Source: Mesaphorura yosii (Eukaryota; Arthropoda; Collembola; Poduromorpha; Tullbergiidae). Taken from it: a stretch of DNA of 64,000 nucleotides. The notes under the pieces are model-generated. The model did not search any database, was not told where the DNA came from, and worked only from the letters and a program-made list of their open reading frames with translations. This document shows positions 1 to 13,100 of this stretch, in pieces. Position 1 is the stretch's first letter. The number at the start of each line of letters is the position of its first letter. The stretch is taken from contig WIXG01000319.1 of assembly GCA_009869945.1 (NCBI GenBank), positions 25,893 through 89,892 on the forward strand, read 5' to 3'. A program made the translations under genes and the position numbers.

Positions 1-2432
1 TGGCAAAGACAAAGGAGCACGTCCACTGGTGGAGACTTCAAGTACATTTTATTTTGGGCCAGAAAGGAGGCGTTTGTCGTTCGACCGAACGTAAAGTGCA
101 CTAATGGAATTATACACTACATTGATACTGTCCTCATGCAGCCAGGCGATGTTTACGTCAATTCAGCAAGATCCGTGCTAGCATCTCGAAAACTTTTAGC
201 ACAATTTTTCTTATCCTCGCTCGTTCCGTTCATCTCAGTATGGTTTCTTTTCCGTGATTAATACTTTGCCACCACCAGAGCACATTCTCTCCTTTACGGA
301 GATAAATGATTAGTTGATAAGTGAAGAAAAGACAGTCATGTGCAGAGAATTCGGCAGCAACAGCCAGCAGAGTCACAGACGCACTTAGTGAGCAGAAGTC
401 AGTTCCATCATCTCCCCATCACAATCCCGTCGCGCCGTCAAGCTTGAAATGAAAATTTCTTTCATGCGAGATGCGTCTTACATTAGTCCATCATCTCTGA
501 AACAGAGAGAAGAGTCTCTGAAAATATCCCCGTTCGTTAGGTATTTAGTTACAAAAGCCAAGCCCGACTCCATCCCGCGTGACTGCGTTAGATACCTTAA
601 TCCAATTAGGACCGGCGAACGAGCTAATGTAGCCAAGTTTCATTTATCTGTATATAACTTCATGGCAAACATTCCTTGTTTATATTTGTTTAAGCTCATC
701 TTGTCTCATTTGATTATACATGATACACTGCAAGTAATGAGAATCTCGTATTCACCTTCTCTCTCGGCGCGGGCCACGCACGTGGTTTGTTTTGTGTACA
801 TTAGGCTAGAAATACTCAACTCATTAATCTGACGGAACTCCACCACCGAGCGAGTGTAATAATAATTTGATATTAGCATCTGAGAATTTTAATGAATTCA
901 ACCAGTCTCACATTGCCTCTCTGTTATGGATAAGAATAATTCGTCGCTGCAGCTGCAGATTGAGGTTTGGAGGAATTTGTCATTGTCAAGTGTGAAAGAC
1001 GGCTTTTGTCCTCCGTCACTCGTAAGATGATATTCTTTAAAGTATTAATTATACGGTATATTTTATGAAGTTTAAACATGGCTGAACATGAACTATGCAC
1101 ATTACTTATACCTTCTATTTATATAATATATATACACATTACACAAATACAATTAAGTCCTTCGTATTATTGTGATGTTAGCTTTATTATTATTACCATA
1201 ATTTAAGTTAAGTTATTGCTGTTGCTGTTGATTAGTGAAAGCGTCGTGAAATTGTATTACGCATTTCGTATGTTGAGAAAGTAGCATCATAATTATTTTC
1301 ACCGAAAAAACTTCCTCTGTGTGCATCTTCTGTGAGTCGTGTTTGGCTACAATTCTAAATACGTACAAAAGGCCTGCCTGCTTGAATCTTGCGTGGTGCG
1401 TAACTGAAGAAAGATTGCTAATTGCAGTTGCAATTCTTGTCTAAGAATTCTATCTACAGAAATGTATTCACTTTGAGCACTACCAACTTGCAACGTTCGC
1501 GTACTAAATTCAAGTCGTCAAAAACCAAAAAACTAAAAATTATCCCAACAAGAAATTATTTGTCCACGAGTTCAGGGTCTGAACTTGATCTTGAATTGAG
1601 AACTGCCATCAATTGTGAATTTCCAATATTAGCCTACTAATTCGTGAATCTAGCCACTATGAACTTGTCAAGATCAAGATCCAACAAACATCAACTTGGG
1701 ATCACTCACGTCACGTCAGTGTCGTCGTTACCTTTGTAGCAGGCCTGAAGCCATTGTTGTTTATTTAGTTGAACCTCAACAAGCAAGGGCACGGCTTGGA
1801 TCTTCGGATCGTTCGTTCTCATGTCTTGAGTAATGCGTAGTAAAGTAAAGTAATAAGAGTTGAAGTATTCTCTATTAATAATGTGCCTATAAAATGCTTA
1901 GTGAAGAGTAACTAACCAATAATGAATCTTATTATGCAGCTTAATTAATAACTACCCAGTCAAAATTGTGTGCGTCTTACCATTCTAAGCCTAGCCTGTT
2001 TGTAGCTAACAATTTCGTATTTATTAGTACTTGACTAGAAGCGAGTTCAAAGTTGCTGACTAGACACAATAACTAGCTCGTTTGAACCTTTGTTGACCTT
2101 TGAACTGATGTTGAGCCTGACCTGTGTCCTGTCTTGTTTCGTAGTTAGTCTTAATTTATAAATTAGATTTTATCTTTGCGATGATTGTTTCGTGCTTCGT
2201 GTTGAGTTATTTTGAACCGTACAATAAATTCTATTACCATAAACTTCAAACGACGGCCACCTATCATCTTTTTGATCAATGTTTTCATTAGTTTTCTTCG
2301 CGTAAAGGCACTGGCGTAGCCCAGAAGTAGGCGAAAGATGCTCGTGAACCAAGATTCAACTCCGCCATTCTGGCGAGTTGCAATAAATTTTTATGAAGCG
2401 GAATTTTAATAAAAGAATAACACGAGCAAGAG
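1..2432. other. Left-edge region with no supported gene
   Basis: Beyond the 3' end of the PEAK-like gene I see no exon I can support. The stretch is AT-rich, with a TA-rich tract near 1118-1135. Open frames such as 449-832 and 1422-1640 have no family resemblance, no flanking splice sites and ordinary intergenic composition. The purine/CAG-rich interval around 350-400 could be a transcribed leader of a gene lying mainly off the left edge, but nothing proves it. Confidence 0.5.
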
Positions 2433-2438
2433 TTTATT
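2433..2438 (-). terminator. Poly(A) signal of the PEAK-like gene
   Basis: AATAAA on the minus strand about 155 bases beyond the stop codon; the first canonical hexamer met downstream of the gene. Confidence 0.45.
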
Positions 2439-2591
2439 GTGATATAATTCCGGATAATAAGTAATACAGTAAAGGGTGAAACTAAAAGTATTAGTCAGCT
2501 ATTCTAAAACATTAGGAAATAAAGTTTTGGCGTGTAAGTAAATAAATACGCATTCATAAATTCATATCAGAAAACGACGCGCAGTCACAAC

Positions 2592-5500
2592 TCATTCATC
2601 AGGATGTAAGTCCACGATTAAATCAAGCACGGCTTTGGCACAACTGTCCGAAATCATCAAAAACTCCACAAACGACTTGCGCAGCGGCGAAATGGGTTCG
2701 GAGTTTCTTTGCAGTGTCCTCTCAATCGCGTCTTTCATACAAAAAGCTCTTTCTTTATCCATCCACTGCGTGACTTGTTTGTCGGAACGATAGCGCAAGA
2801 TTTTGTCCAGATCGTTTCCTTGCGCTCCGAACAGCTTCAGCTGGAGGAAGAGTCTGAGTTGGGCTTCGACCTCGTGTGAGCCCACGCCAGGAGCGACGAT
2901 TCGACGGTACAGGATGGATTGGTCGTTATCACAAAGAAGATGATGGCAGCCGTTGTTGTTGAAGAGTAATTTAGTGATTGCCGATTCAAACGACCCACGC
3001 GAAACTTGTGAGAGCAGCGAACCGAACTTTAGTCTCGTGGAGACGACGTAAACCAGTCCGAAGTTTGGAGACTGTTGCGTGGAATGTCTGGACTTGCTGG
3101 CCAGTGACCCGCAAGAGTAATCTGAAATTGGGGAGTCGCTCTCGGACGGTATTTGATGGAAAACGATTAAGTCGGCCAGATCATCGCGTCCCCAGAAGTC
3201 CATTGCTTGCAGCAGAGCAAAGTACTTTCTCGAAGGGGACACAGTTGGACTGTTGACGTAATTTGACAAAGGCTGAACGGTGCATGACGGCAAGACGGAG
3301 ACAAACACTGCAATGCAATCAAATGGCAGGAATTAGTAAAGTAGAAGACGCCTGTTGAAGAAAAGTTCAACCTGACGCAATATTTCTGAGATTCGCCTTA
3401 CCTTTCACTCCGGTATTGGTGTTGACGAACTCCGACGGTTTCCACGTGATGAACTGAGGTGGAATGGTGTCTTCGAACGAAGCCATCGATCCAATGCAGT
3501 CGAATTCGAGCGGTGGAACGCCGCAGCTGAGACTCTCTTGCACAAGCAGCAGGCAGGACTCGTCTTCCCAAAATGCGGAGTAGAAACAGAAGCCTTTGCC
3601 ATGACTCAACGGCTCCACATCAGTAACGTAAAATTGTGACCACCGAAGAGGCGATCCTTTGTTAAACTTCTGGACGAGGGGCACTCCGCGTTTAATAGGT
3701 GCCTGTAATACACAAATCACAACAATGACATCAACTCTGCTAAAGGTGTCTAAAGGTGAGTATTTATAAAAGTTTCAACTGGCATTTGGAAATGCTAACA
3801 GAAATCACAAATACGTACCGGTGTTTGACTCGCAATCAGCTTCAGTGTTTCAAAATTAAGACTCGTGATGTGATTGTACGTGGTCTCCAGATAATTGGCA
3901 GTGTACGCTCCTTGATCAGCAGTCTCGCCTGGCCTGTAGATGCTGGCCTTCCTCTTGGGTTTGTTTGGTGGGTTTCCAGTTCCACGGACTGTGTCATTCC
4001 CACTCACAACATTCAGCGGTGCATTAAAACTGGATGAAGGTCGTCTCTGATTCAGCGGAGGTGGCAGCTGCGGAGGTTGATCTTGTTCGAGGTTGCCGTA
4101 CGAGTTTTGGCCTTGACTCTGACTTGAATTGTTGTAGTAATTCTCGTAGGACGAGGAAGAACCAGTTGTTGATGGATTGGCAAAAACTGACACAAAACTA
4201 GGAGCCACTTTGTTGGCTCGAATGACGGGTGGTGGTGGACGAGCAGGTTTGGGACCTTGAGTGGATGATGTGACACTTCCACTTCCACTTTGTCCACTGC
4301 CATTGCCACTGTTGCTGTATTGCTGCTGATGATATGGATGCATGTTCATCTGATCTCCTTTGTAGCTGTTTAATTGGTCGAACGAGTACACTCGAGGAGG
4401 TGGCGGCGGTGGCCTGGCGGGGCATGGAGCACCTGCTCCGTAGTTATTGGTACCAGAATTTTGCTGCTGCTGCAGCGATGGACCAACGTAACGTTTACCG
4501 TGATTATTACCCGAAAGGTCTTCCAAGTGAGACACAGAAGAATGTCTGGGCGAACTCGAAATGTTTCCACCGTATACACTCTCTGCCAACCCACTTGAAG
4601 AGGACGATTTCCGGTTTGATCGCAGAGCACCAAATTCGTTGCGACCATCGGTTTTCGTTGGTGAAGTCGGAGTCTTGTCACCCGACGTTCCAAACTCGTA
4701 TTTGCTTTCACTCTCTTTTGATCCAAACTTCAGGAATTTCTTCAACGAAGACGAAAATTTGCTTTTGCGGCTTAATTTGTCTTCTTCTTTGTCTTTGGGA
4801 TTTGGGAAGTCCAGTTTAGAGAGTTTATTCAGGACGGGAGCAAGTCCTTTATTTTTCAACATGGCCGGCGAGAGAGTCGCGTAAATTTCTTGCGTTCTTG
4901 TCAAGTTGACTTCGTCTTGTGACAAAGATCTCTTGAAGTTTGAGAAATGTGCAAACGACGCAGCGGCAACATCCGCAGGCGGCAAGGTCGGTGATTTAGC
5001 TCCAGATGACGAAGAAAAGTCCAGTGGAGTACGACTAAACGCAGCGCCCGCCTTCTTACCAATCGTGCTGAAGAATTGATTCACACGCCGCTTGGGTTTC
5101 GGGCTTCCCAGGCCAACTCGGTTCTTCTTAGTCATCGAGGCTTCGGACGCCGGAAGTGGCGAATTTTCCTTCAGGAAGGATTCTGCGTCGATCTTCCGAA
5201 TTCCGATAAACTCAATTCCGTCGTCGGGCTTCAGTGGAATCTTTTCGTGTAAGTCTGGGTCAAGCAGCCCAGATTTATTGTTTGTGTCAGTGAAGTCGTA
5301 GCTTCCGCTGCTCCCTTTCTTCTCTGACGGAAGTGGCGGCGGAGAACCCAGCGTGGCACAATCATCGTACAGACTCTCCTCAATATCTTCATCTGTGTAT
5401 TCTAGGCCAGTTTCCGATTTGCCATGATCCTGTTGTAAGTGCAAATTGGCCACATCGTCATAAATCTCCTCTTCGTTCGTGTTTGTGTAAATCGACTCCG

Positions 5501-8500
5501 TTGCAGGCTCCTTCATCTGCGGCACTTGTTGCTCTTGGGATTTTGGCGGCGGAGGAGCCAAACGTTTCAAAACGGGAGGGATTGTAGGTCCGCTGGTGAG
5601 CAGACCGTTCGAATCGATTGGGGGCACAACTTCCAACGGTGGCACATCGTCTTCGTCGTCAGCGTTCAAGGAGTCGCCCGATGCCACGGACATTTCCGAC
5701 AGCACCGAATCAGGACTCAGTTTGGCCGCTTTGGAAGAGGACAGTGCTCGACTCGCACTGCAGGATTCGTCCACAGAAATAAAGAGCCCGTCCTTCGACA
5801 TGTCTTTTGTCTTTCCTGCTGCTGAGTCAAAGTTGTTCTGTATATTTGTCTTGTTCCTGTTCCTGTCCATAAAATCTTGCTCAGTCCCTGAGTCGGAGTT
5901 GGATCCAGACTTTTCGTTATCAGACTCCGAAGAGGCCTCGCCTAGACTTCTCTTTGTATCTTGGAGTTTCGATTTGATTGTCTTTATGTCGAGACCAGAG
6001 TCTTCCAGGCTATCGTCAAAATGGTTCATGCTGTCCTCAGTGCTGCGGATAATTGGCGAGTCGGACAGCGTCGGGCTCTCCAGCTTGGGCTCGGAGTTCA
6101 CGGCACGTGGCGGGTCAAGTGAGTCTTGAGCTCCTGTGTGGTCCTCACTTTCCTCACGTCCGTCGACATCGAGTTTGATGGGCGTATCAAACGACAGAAT
6201 GTCGTGCAGGAACGTCGATCGCTTGCTGGCGATATTTCCGTCGTCCAAGATGTACAAGTTACTCAACGATTTGCTGGTACCGTTGGACGGAGAGGAACTC
6301 ACTGGAATTGGAGGAGGCTCAGCATTGTAAACGTCGTCGTCATCGACAACTTCAACGGTACTCTTTTCATGTGATTCGACTGTACTGCTGCTTTTGTTTT
6401 CGATTGGCTTTTGCATTTGTTTGTCTGATGTGGTCGACTTTAATTTTGGAATACTTTCCTGATTTACGGTCACTGACGAGGATGAGACGCTGCTGCTTCC
6501 TGTCATGTCATCATTGCTCTTGTTCTTGCTATTGTCATTGGCTACTGCGTGTTGCTGTTGCTTTGTTTGATCACTGGACATTGTGCTCGCTTTTCCTGTA
6601 TTGGGGCCATTGGCATTTGAAGTGCTTGACTTATTCGCAGAATTATTTTCCTTGTTTATCAGCGACAGTCTGCTGGCAGGAATTGGAGCAGCCGTTGCAT
6701 TGGATGGAGTCGATGACGAATTGGCGGAATTTGTCTTCCGAGCAACAATCGAAGCCATGCTCGTGGCATTTGTTTTTGTCGCCGTTGCCGTCGTTGTTGA
6801 AGTCGTCACTCGAGTATTGTTCACAACAGTCGGCAATGTTGTTCCATTTACTTTAATAATGGCCGGTTTGACTTCATCTTGTTTGATGCCATTGCTGACT
6901 GGCTTCTGCTGGCGCACTTGCTCCCGTTCCTCCTTCGCGTCCAAGTCGGAGCCCAGCTTCTTTATTTTCAGTGGCTGTCCACGTGACTCAAACGTCCCGA
7001 TCGAAATTAACGGTTTTGATGGCCCTGTTAATGAATTGCCATTCATGCAGCCGACAATGGGTCCAATCTCGATTGAAGTGTAGCCAAGCAGGTTGGTTTT
7101 AATTGAATTAAAGCTGGTGTTCTTCGTCGTGAGACGGTTAAGCTCTTTCTCCAATGGCGTCGTCGAGTTTTTCTCGAGCAATTCGGCTACTGATGCTGAG
7201 TCCAGTGGATCGGGGACGGGCTCATCGTCGCTCTCGTCGTCGGTTGTGTCGCCGCCATACCCAATGACCTGGCATACCTGCCATGACATAAAATAAAGCA
7301 TTCGAATTAGCATGCACATAAATAGCATTCCTGTGCTTGGCTCAAATATTCCATGACACGCAGACGCAATTCGCAAACGCAAATGGGATCTTTTAAATTC
7401 GCAAGACCACAGTCTCAACTTTCGCAGGTTTGTTTATCATATCACATTTCCTTTAAAGTAGATTTCAATTACTCGCGAAGTGTCGCTGTAGATTGCGAAC
7501 TCCTGCTCTGTCCTTTTATGTGCATGGCACGTCAAGAATTGCTAAAATGCATACGAAATGTGCCATGCGAAGCGATAACAGAATTATGTCTATTAATATT
7601 AATTAATAAATGCGTGATTACATGCATTTGGAGTGGTACCATTAACCATGATTAACATTGAACTATAAATATGAATCCTGGCCGATGAATTTAAAATGCG
7701 TAGGAATTATAAGGAAAACGTCACAGCATATTTGTGATCTGCGGTTTGGCTAGTGGGATTGTTCTCATGTCCAATGTGTGCTTTTTATAAGGAAAATTTC
7801 ACGCAGCAGCAGATGCGTCAAAGCATCCGCTTACAAGAGAGAAGAGATACGGCTTTTTAACTTCTTTACACACGCAGACTTACTCACTTGTTATAATTTT
7901 TATGGGATTTGGAATTTATTAGCACATCTTCAGTGTGCTTATGGATTCATTCTTGTCTGTCTGTCTGTTCGTCTATCTGTATACGTTATGTATTAACTTT
8001 TTTTGTGGAAACCGCCTCACGATTCAGATATAAATATGTTTGCCGTAAAGCGAAATGTTTCCTATGCTCGTAAAGCAGGGTAGCGGGATCGTGCAAGAGC
8101 AGAACTGAGATAATATTGTAATACAGACTAAGTGTACGTTGAACGGTGGATGAAGCAAGTATCATGGAGTATGTATCGTTGTCAACTCTCATATCTAGTG
8201 TTTGATATAAAGCTCGAGGATAATCAGACGTCCCACTACTCGTTATGCAGTACAAGATAATGTAGACAGTCAGCCATTCAAAATTTTACTCAAAATGTTG
8301 GATTAAAGTTTCGCGTTCCAAAGGAACACTGTTCCTGTCGCATAATATGAGAAATTCTCGTGCAAGGCCAAAGCACACTATTTTATTGTCTTAGCCACAT
8401 TGTGTGAATGTTTCCAAGCCACTTGACAAATGGCAGCTCAACTTGCTCGACATCCCACCACTCGTTACGTGATACGACTCCGAGGCATCAGTTAAGAAGA

Positions 8501-10153
8501 GTGATTCATATACTTGAAGATGTGCTCGTGCCTTTCATTTGTAATGAAGTGTTATTAATAAAAGTCATGGCCTTACTCTTCTCGTGAGTACTATTGTCAG
8601 ATTACATTACAGCTAAGCTCGTCACTTCTTCGCAGCGCAGTGCAGAGTGCAAAGATTAGTAAAATATTTCTGAGACATCCGCTCGCGCTCGCCGACTCGA
8701 CAACAGCACAAAGTCGAGTAAAGGAAACTTGTTTTTGTCGCCTTCATTTTTAAATAGGAATGTGGAGAGAAGTTACGTACGCGTATTGCGTATTTCTTAC
8801 CTCTTTAGGAAATGTTACCGACATCTTCTTCTTGCGTCCATCCCTTCGCAGGATTCCCTTTTTCCGTGCAGCCGCTGCGTTGTTATGATTCATTGTTGTG
8901 GGCGAGGAAGTGTTCACGACCACTTTCTTATTGTTGGCACCAGCACCAGTGAAGACGGACAACACGTTTCCGATGTTGATGCCATTTGTTCCAGTTCCTG
9001 CTCCAGTCGGGTTGGAATCGTAGGAGCTGATTTTCTGTCCTGGACGATGCTGATACTGCTGCATTTGTTCACTCCCCTGTCGATTGGCGTTGCTCGAATT
9101 TCCTCCTAACCCATTCACATCACTACCGTATCTATTGTAACCATTTAAACTGGTCTCACTCTGTTTGTTCTGTGACTGTGGCAGTAACTGCGATTGGGGT
9201 CTGCCCACGACTGAGACTGCGACAGTTCCATTCGAACTCGTTTGACTCATGCCATGGCCATGGCCATTGCTCATTCTTTTCTGCTGCTGCTGCTGCGGGT
9301 TGTAGCGTGAGTTCTGCTGATGCTGTTCGTATTGGTGACTCAATCCATTGACACTCTGTCGATTGTTCAAGAAGTAATTGTTGTAGCCATTGCCATTCGT
9401 GCTCGCACTCGTTCTGTTGCCGCTCGTGCCGATTGTATTCAGCTGGCTGTAACTCGCACTTCGACCTACTGAAACCGAAACGCCACCAGAAGTCGTGGTG
9501 CCGGAGCCAAAGCTGTGGCCGTACTTATCTCGTTCAGTTCCTGGACCATAATAATTTCCTCCACCACCAGCGGCCGATACGATTCCGTTTGAGTGGTTCG
9601 AATAGTACTTGGTGCTAGCTGAAGACGAAGAGCAGCCGTTGTTTACTGTAACACTGATTTCGTTGGAAGAGGCATGATTTACTTTTCTTAACCCATTGCT
9701 ATTATTATACTGACTCTTTGACATTCCTCCTCCTCTTTGTTCGTGACTCTGATCGTATGAGCTTGAATATAATCCACTGCTACGTGCCGAGGGATTCATG
9801 CCTGAATTATTTATGTACTTGCCACTGCCACTGCCATTGGCATTATAATTAGTCGATGAAGTCGTGGCATTGATTGTTCTGGGCAAAGGTGAAGGCTGCT
9901 GCTGCTCCTGCGAGGAGTACGGAGACTGATAGCGGGAAGACGCGCTCACCGGCGACAAAAGTCCATTGGCATAGTTCTTCACGTGCACGGTGGTTCCGCC
10001 GTTGCCCAGCGAAGACGACGAAGAATTCGAGGATAATGGTGAATGATTTCCACTGCTCAGACTTCCTGTAGCTCCTGCCGATCGCCAGTAGCCGTTGCCA
10101 CCACCGTTAGAACTCGTTATGGCAGACATGCTCATACGCTCATGCTCCCGCAT
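2592..10153 (-). CDS. Large scaffold protein with a PEAK1/PRAG1-like C-terminal pseudokinase
   Basis: Four coding exons (10153-8801, 7277-3819, 3702-3402, 3307-2592) join in phase to give about 1,942 aa. In-frame stops just before the ATG support this start, unless an upstream exon exists. The first 1,580 residues are low-complexity (Ser, Asn, Gln, Pro), with a basic stretch KPKRRVNQFF near residue 1180. Tyrosine motifs ESIYTN and EEIYDD near 1040 and SLYDD near 1090 resemble SH2-docking sites, and proline runs near 1400 and 1470 resemble SH3 ligands. The last 360 residues resemble the PEAK family by recall: LNFETLKLIA before the fold, RWSQFYVTD at its start, and WMDKERAFCMKDAIERT near 1885, which matches the family's W-x-D-x-K-R-A pattern. 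I see no clear VAIK lysine, HRD or DFG, as expected for a pseudokinase. PEAK proteins are cytoskeleton-associated adaptors in tyrosine-kinase signalling. The family call is inference. The 7277 acceptor could instead be 7268, which would drop three residues. Confidence 0.6.
7278..8800 (-). other. Intron 1 of the PEAK-like gene (1.5 kb)
   Basis: The donor follows a GAG codon (GTAAGAAATA reading down from 8800). The acceptor lies near 7278, after a pyrimidine-rich tract and TGGCAG. It is much longer than the other introns in the window. It contains a TGTC tetranucleotide tract at about 7954-7968 and no convincing exon. Confidence 0.7.
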
Positions 10154-13100
10154 TAAGATTTATTACAAATTGGGGAAACAGCCAACACGCTTGTAATTAT
10201 GAACGGTGCGCATGCGCCTGCATTCTCAGCTGTCTAATCGCCAGTGCATAATGCATAATATTAAATCATATTTCGTCTGGCATGGGTTCACTCTCGGCAA
10301 GAAAACGAAGAGAACGAATCAAGAAATCACTTCATATTGCACTGCCCATTTAACTTCACTCCAATCTTCTTCCTGTTTCGAGTTCCTCTTGTTGCACTGC
10401 ACTTTGTATGAGTCTATTTCATTAACATCGATTATGGGCTTTTAATTTGTAAAGCGCTGCAGAGTTCATAAAGTTCGCATTTATACTCACGAAAGCGTGC
10501 GTGGGCCGCTGCTTTGGCGAATGCGAATGCAAAACGCGAAACCCATTAACTCGGATCTCCGCACAGTATGGTCACGGTATTATGTACTTTGTGCTCTTGA
10601 AAAGTATGATTTTTCTTGAACCGCGAGCATGCACGCAGCTGATGAACTGATCAAGTTAACTGTAGTTTATTGTGCAGTTTATGGGCTTTGTGTGCAAAGC
10701 CAAAAGAGTGTGGATTTTATTATTGTGTGAGGATTGCTGAGGAGGAAGATGAAGTCTAGTGTCTGACGCTGATTCTCCGAAAAGGGCCTTCTTAATTTGA
10801 TATCCTTGTAAGTAGGTGAGATATTCTAAATTGGTTGACGTCGTAAAGTCCAATAAGTGCTTCTCGTTGGCCGAACCCAATTCACTTGGCGAAGGCAGGA
10901 ATTCGAACGCTGATTCAATGTCAAAATTGACAGTTACTTTGCCAGTCCACAGGCCACAGAGACTTGATGGAATAATTCACAGTCAGCAAGATTAATTGCA
11001 ATTGCAATGAAACTCGAAAACTTTCAAACACAGGAACGCAGGAACGATGAAGGCTTTCAGTCGTACGCGTGCACTATTGACCACATTTGGCAAGAGAAAC
11101 ACGACACACCAAGCCACACCACAGCAAAGCACAGGATTGAGTTTGGAGAGTTTGTGTTGTAATTTCACTTTGCAAGCAGGCACTTTGAAGAGAATGTTTG
11201 TAAACACAGCGATGGTAATTGTAATTAGTTGTTATACTTGAACGCGGACGCGGACGAGTGACTGACTGACTTTGCAAGCACCTGTTAATGAGTTTATGAC
11301 CAAATTCTTCACTTGGTTGAATGTTTAGCTTGCTGTCCAGCACTGAGAGTCGTGGTGCGTTGCTTTCCTATTGAAAGTATAGAATAAAAGTATTTTAGTT
11401 GAAGGGGCACTTGAAGTCTTAAACCTCGAAGGTCGAATTGGAATTCAGTCACTTTGCTTTATGCTTGGCATGACACGGCCATGTGTCTCGCCGAACGAAG
11501 AGCTCAGTTGAAAATGATCAAAAATATGAGGATTCAAAGAAAAGATTAATGAAAGAAGAATTCGTAGCTCGTAAAAGAAATTCCTTCCACGCACCACACC
11601 ACCTTGCCTTCGTTTCGTTTCATATTTCTTACCAACCCTTCATACACTTTCTACGTGCACATGCGGCAAGGTAGAATTATTATAAATCTGTGCGACTGGG
11701 TTGAAATTTACAGTGGACCAACGCATAACGCATTATTGTTGCACATTATTGCAAGTCAGGCTGTTAAGGTACTTGCTTATATTTCACATTCACTTTACCC
11801 AACCGGTGTTGTCTGCAGGCTCACAACTCCAAAAACGAAGACGTGAAGCAAAAGTTGATTTTCAAGACAGACAAGGCAGGCAGCAAGCTTGTTCAGCGTT
11901 CAGCTGCAGAAACCAAGATTCGCCACATATCAAAGAGGCAGAGAGAGAAATGTGTACACAAGTAACAATGACCAATATTTTCGCCACATCTTCGTCTCGC
12001 ATTGCGCTGCAACAATTACCATATTCAACAACAACAATTCGAAGTGTACTAATGATAGGTTATTATTATAATTTCACACGAGGTTAGCTCAAACGTTGTC
12101 TTTCTTAGTTTAGCTTAAGCGCAGGCCAAGTCAGAGACCAGTCTCAAGTTTCAACAACGCTCAATCTGGTCATGCTCGTGAATGGTGTTGGCAATTGTTG
12201 CAATTTGGGATTGCGGCTGAAAAACTGATTTGACTTTGATTAGAGAGTATTAGTATCATTTTGGGAACAATAATCAGGAAATTCTACTTATCATTCGATT
12301 GTGTACTCTATGATCAACTTGTCAGCCAACTCGGTCTTGGCTTGGCTGTGATTTTGGTGTGATATTTGACTGATGCGAGAGTATTCCACTTACATACATA
12401 ATTCAACTCGTCATCGGCTGGGCTCAGAATCAGACTCGTATGCTCTACAGGCTACAAGTCGTGAACAATTACAGCCTAATAGCCATAACGTCAATTGATA
12501 GTCTAGAGTGGAATACTTTAACTTTGCTCGACTCAATTGACTGTCAAAAGACAAAAGTCAGACACAGGCGATGAAAGACGAAACACGAATTGCAATTGAA
12601 CTCCAAATTAAGAAAACAAATGTCACTGCAGAGATTGCAATTATATTGTAAGTTGACTTTATGTGGTCTGACCAGCACGACATACATACATTCATATTCA
12701 CATTGAAGATTCTTCACCTTTACCTTGCGTCTTGTATGCAATAAATTGCAATTGAGAATGAGTTCATTCAATCTCCCATTCTAAAAATATCACTGCCAGT
12801 GCATAAATGGTTATACTTAGTCACGGCTAGCGCCAAGCGCTAAATACAATTTAAAAAATTACACATCCAATCCATTCAGACAACAATGCAGCGTTATTGG
12901 CAATGCCAAGCCAGGCCAAGTCAAGATGAATGGACTCAAGAAGGCCTAATTCGGGTGGCGCAGCAGTTGGCTATTGGCTGTCTCTCTGCTGCACTTATTT
13001 TTCACCAGTCTGTTATCCCAAATTCGATGAATTCTTCATGTGAGCTTTGGTCGTGGCAGCCACTCACATGCTACGTGCATGCTGACTGTTGACTGCAGGC

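Noticed and set aside
449-832. 127-codon open frame near the left edge
   Set aside because: No family resemblance, no signal or domain pattern, and AT-rich intergenic composition; probably chance.
5439-6856. Several plus-strand open frames of 60-180 codons opposite the PEAK-like exon
   Set aside because: They are antisense shadows of a long biased coding exon; they lack splice sites, family resemblance or promoters of their own.
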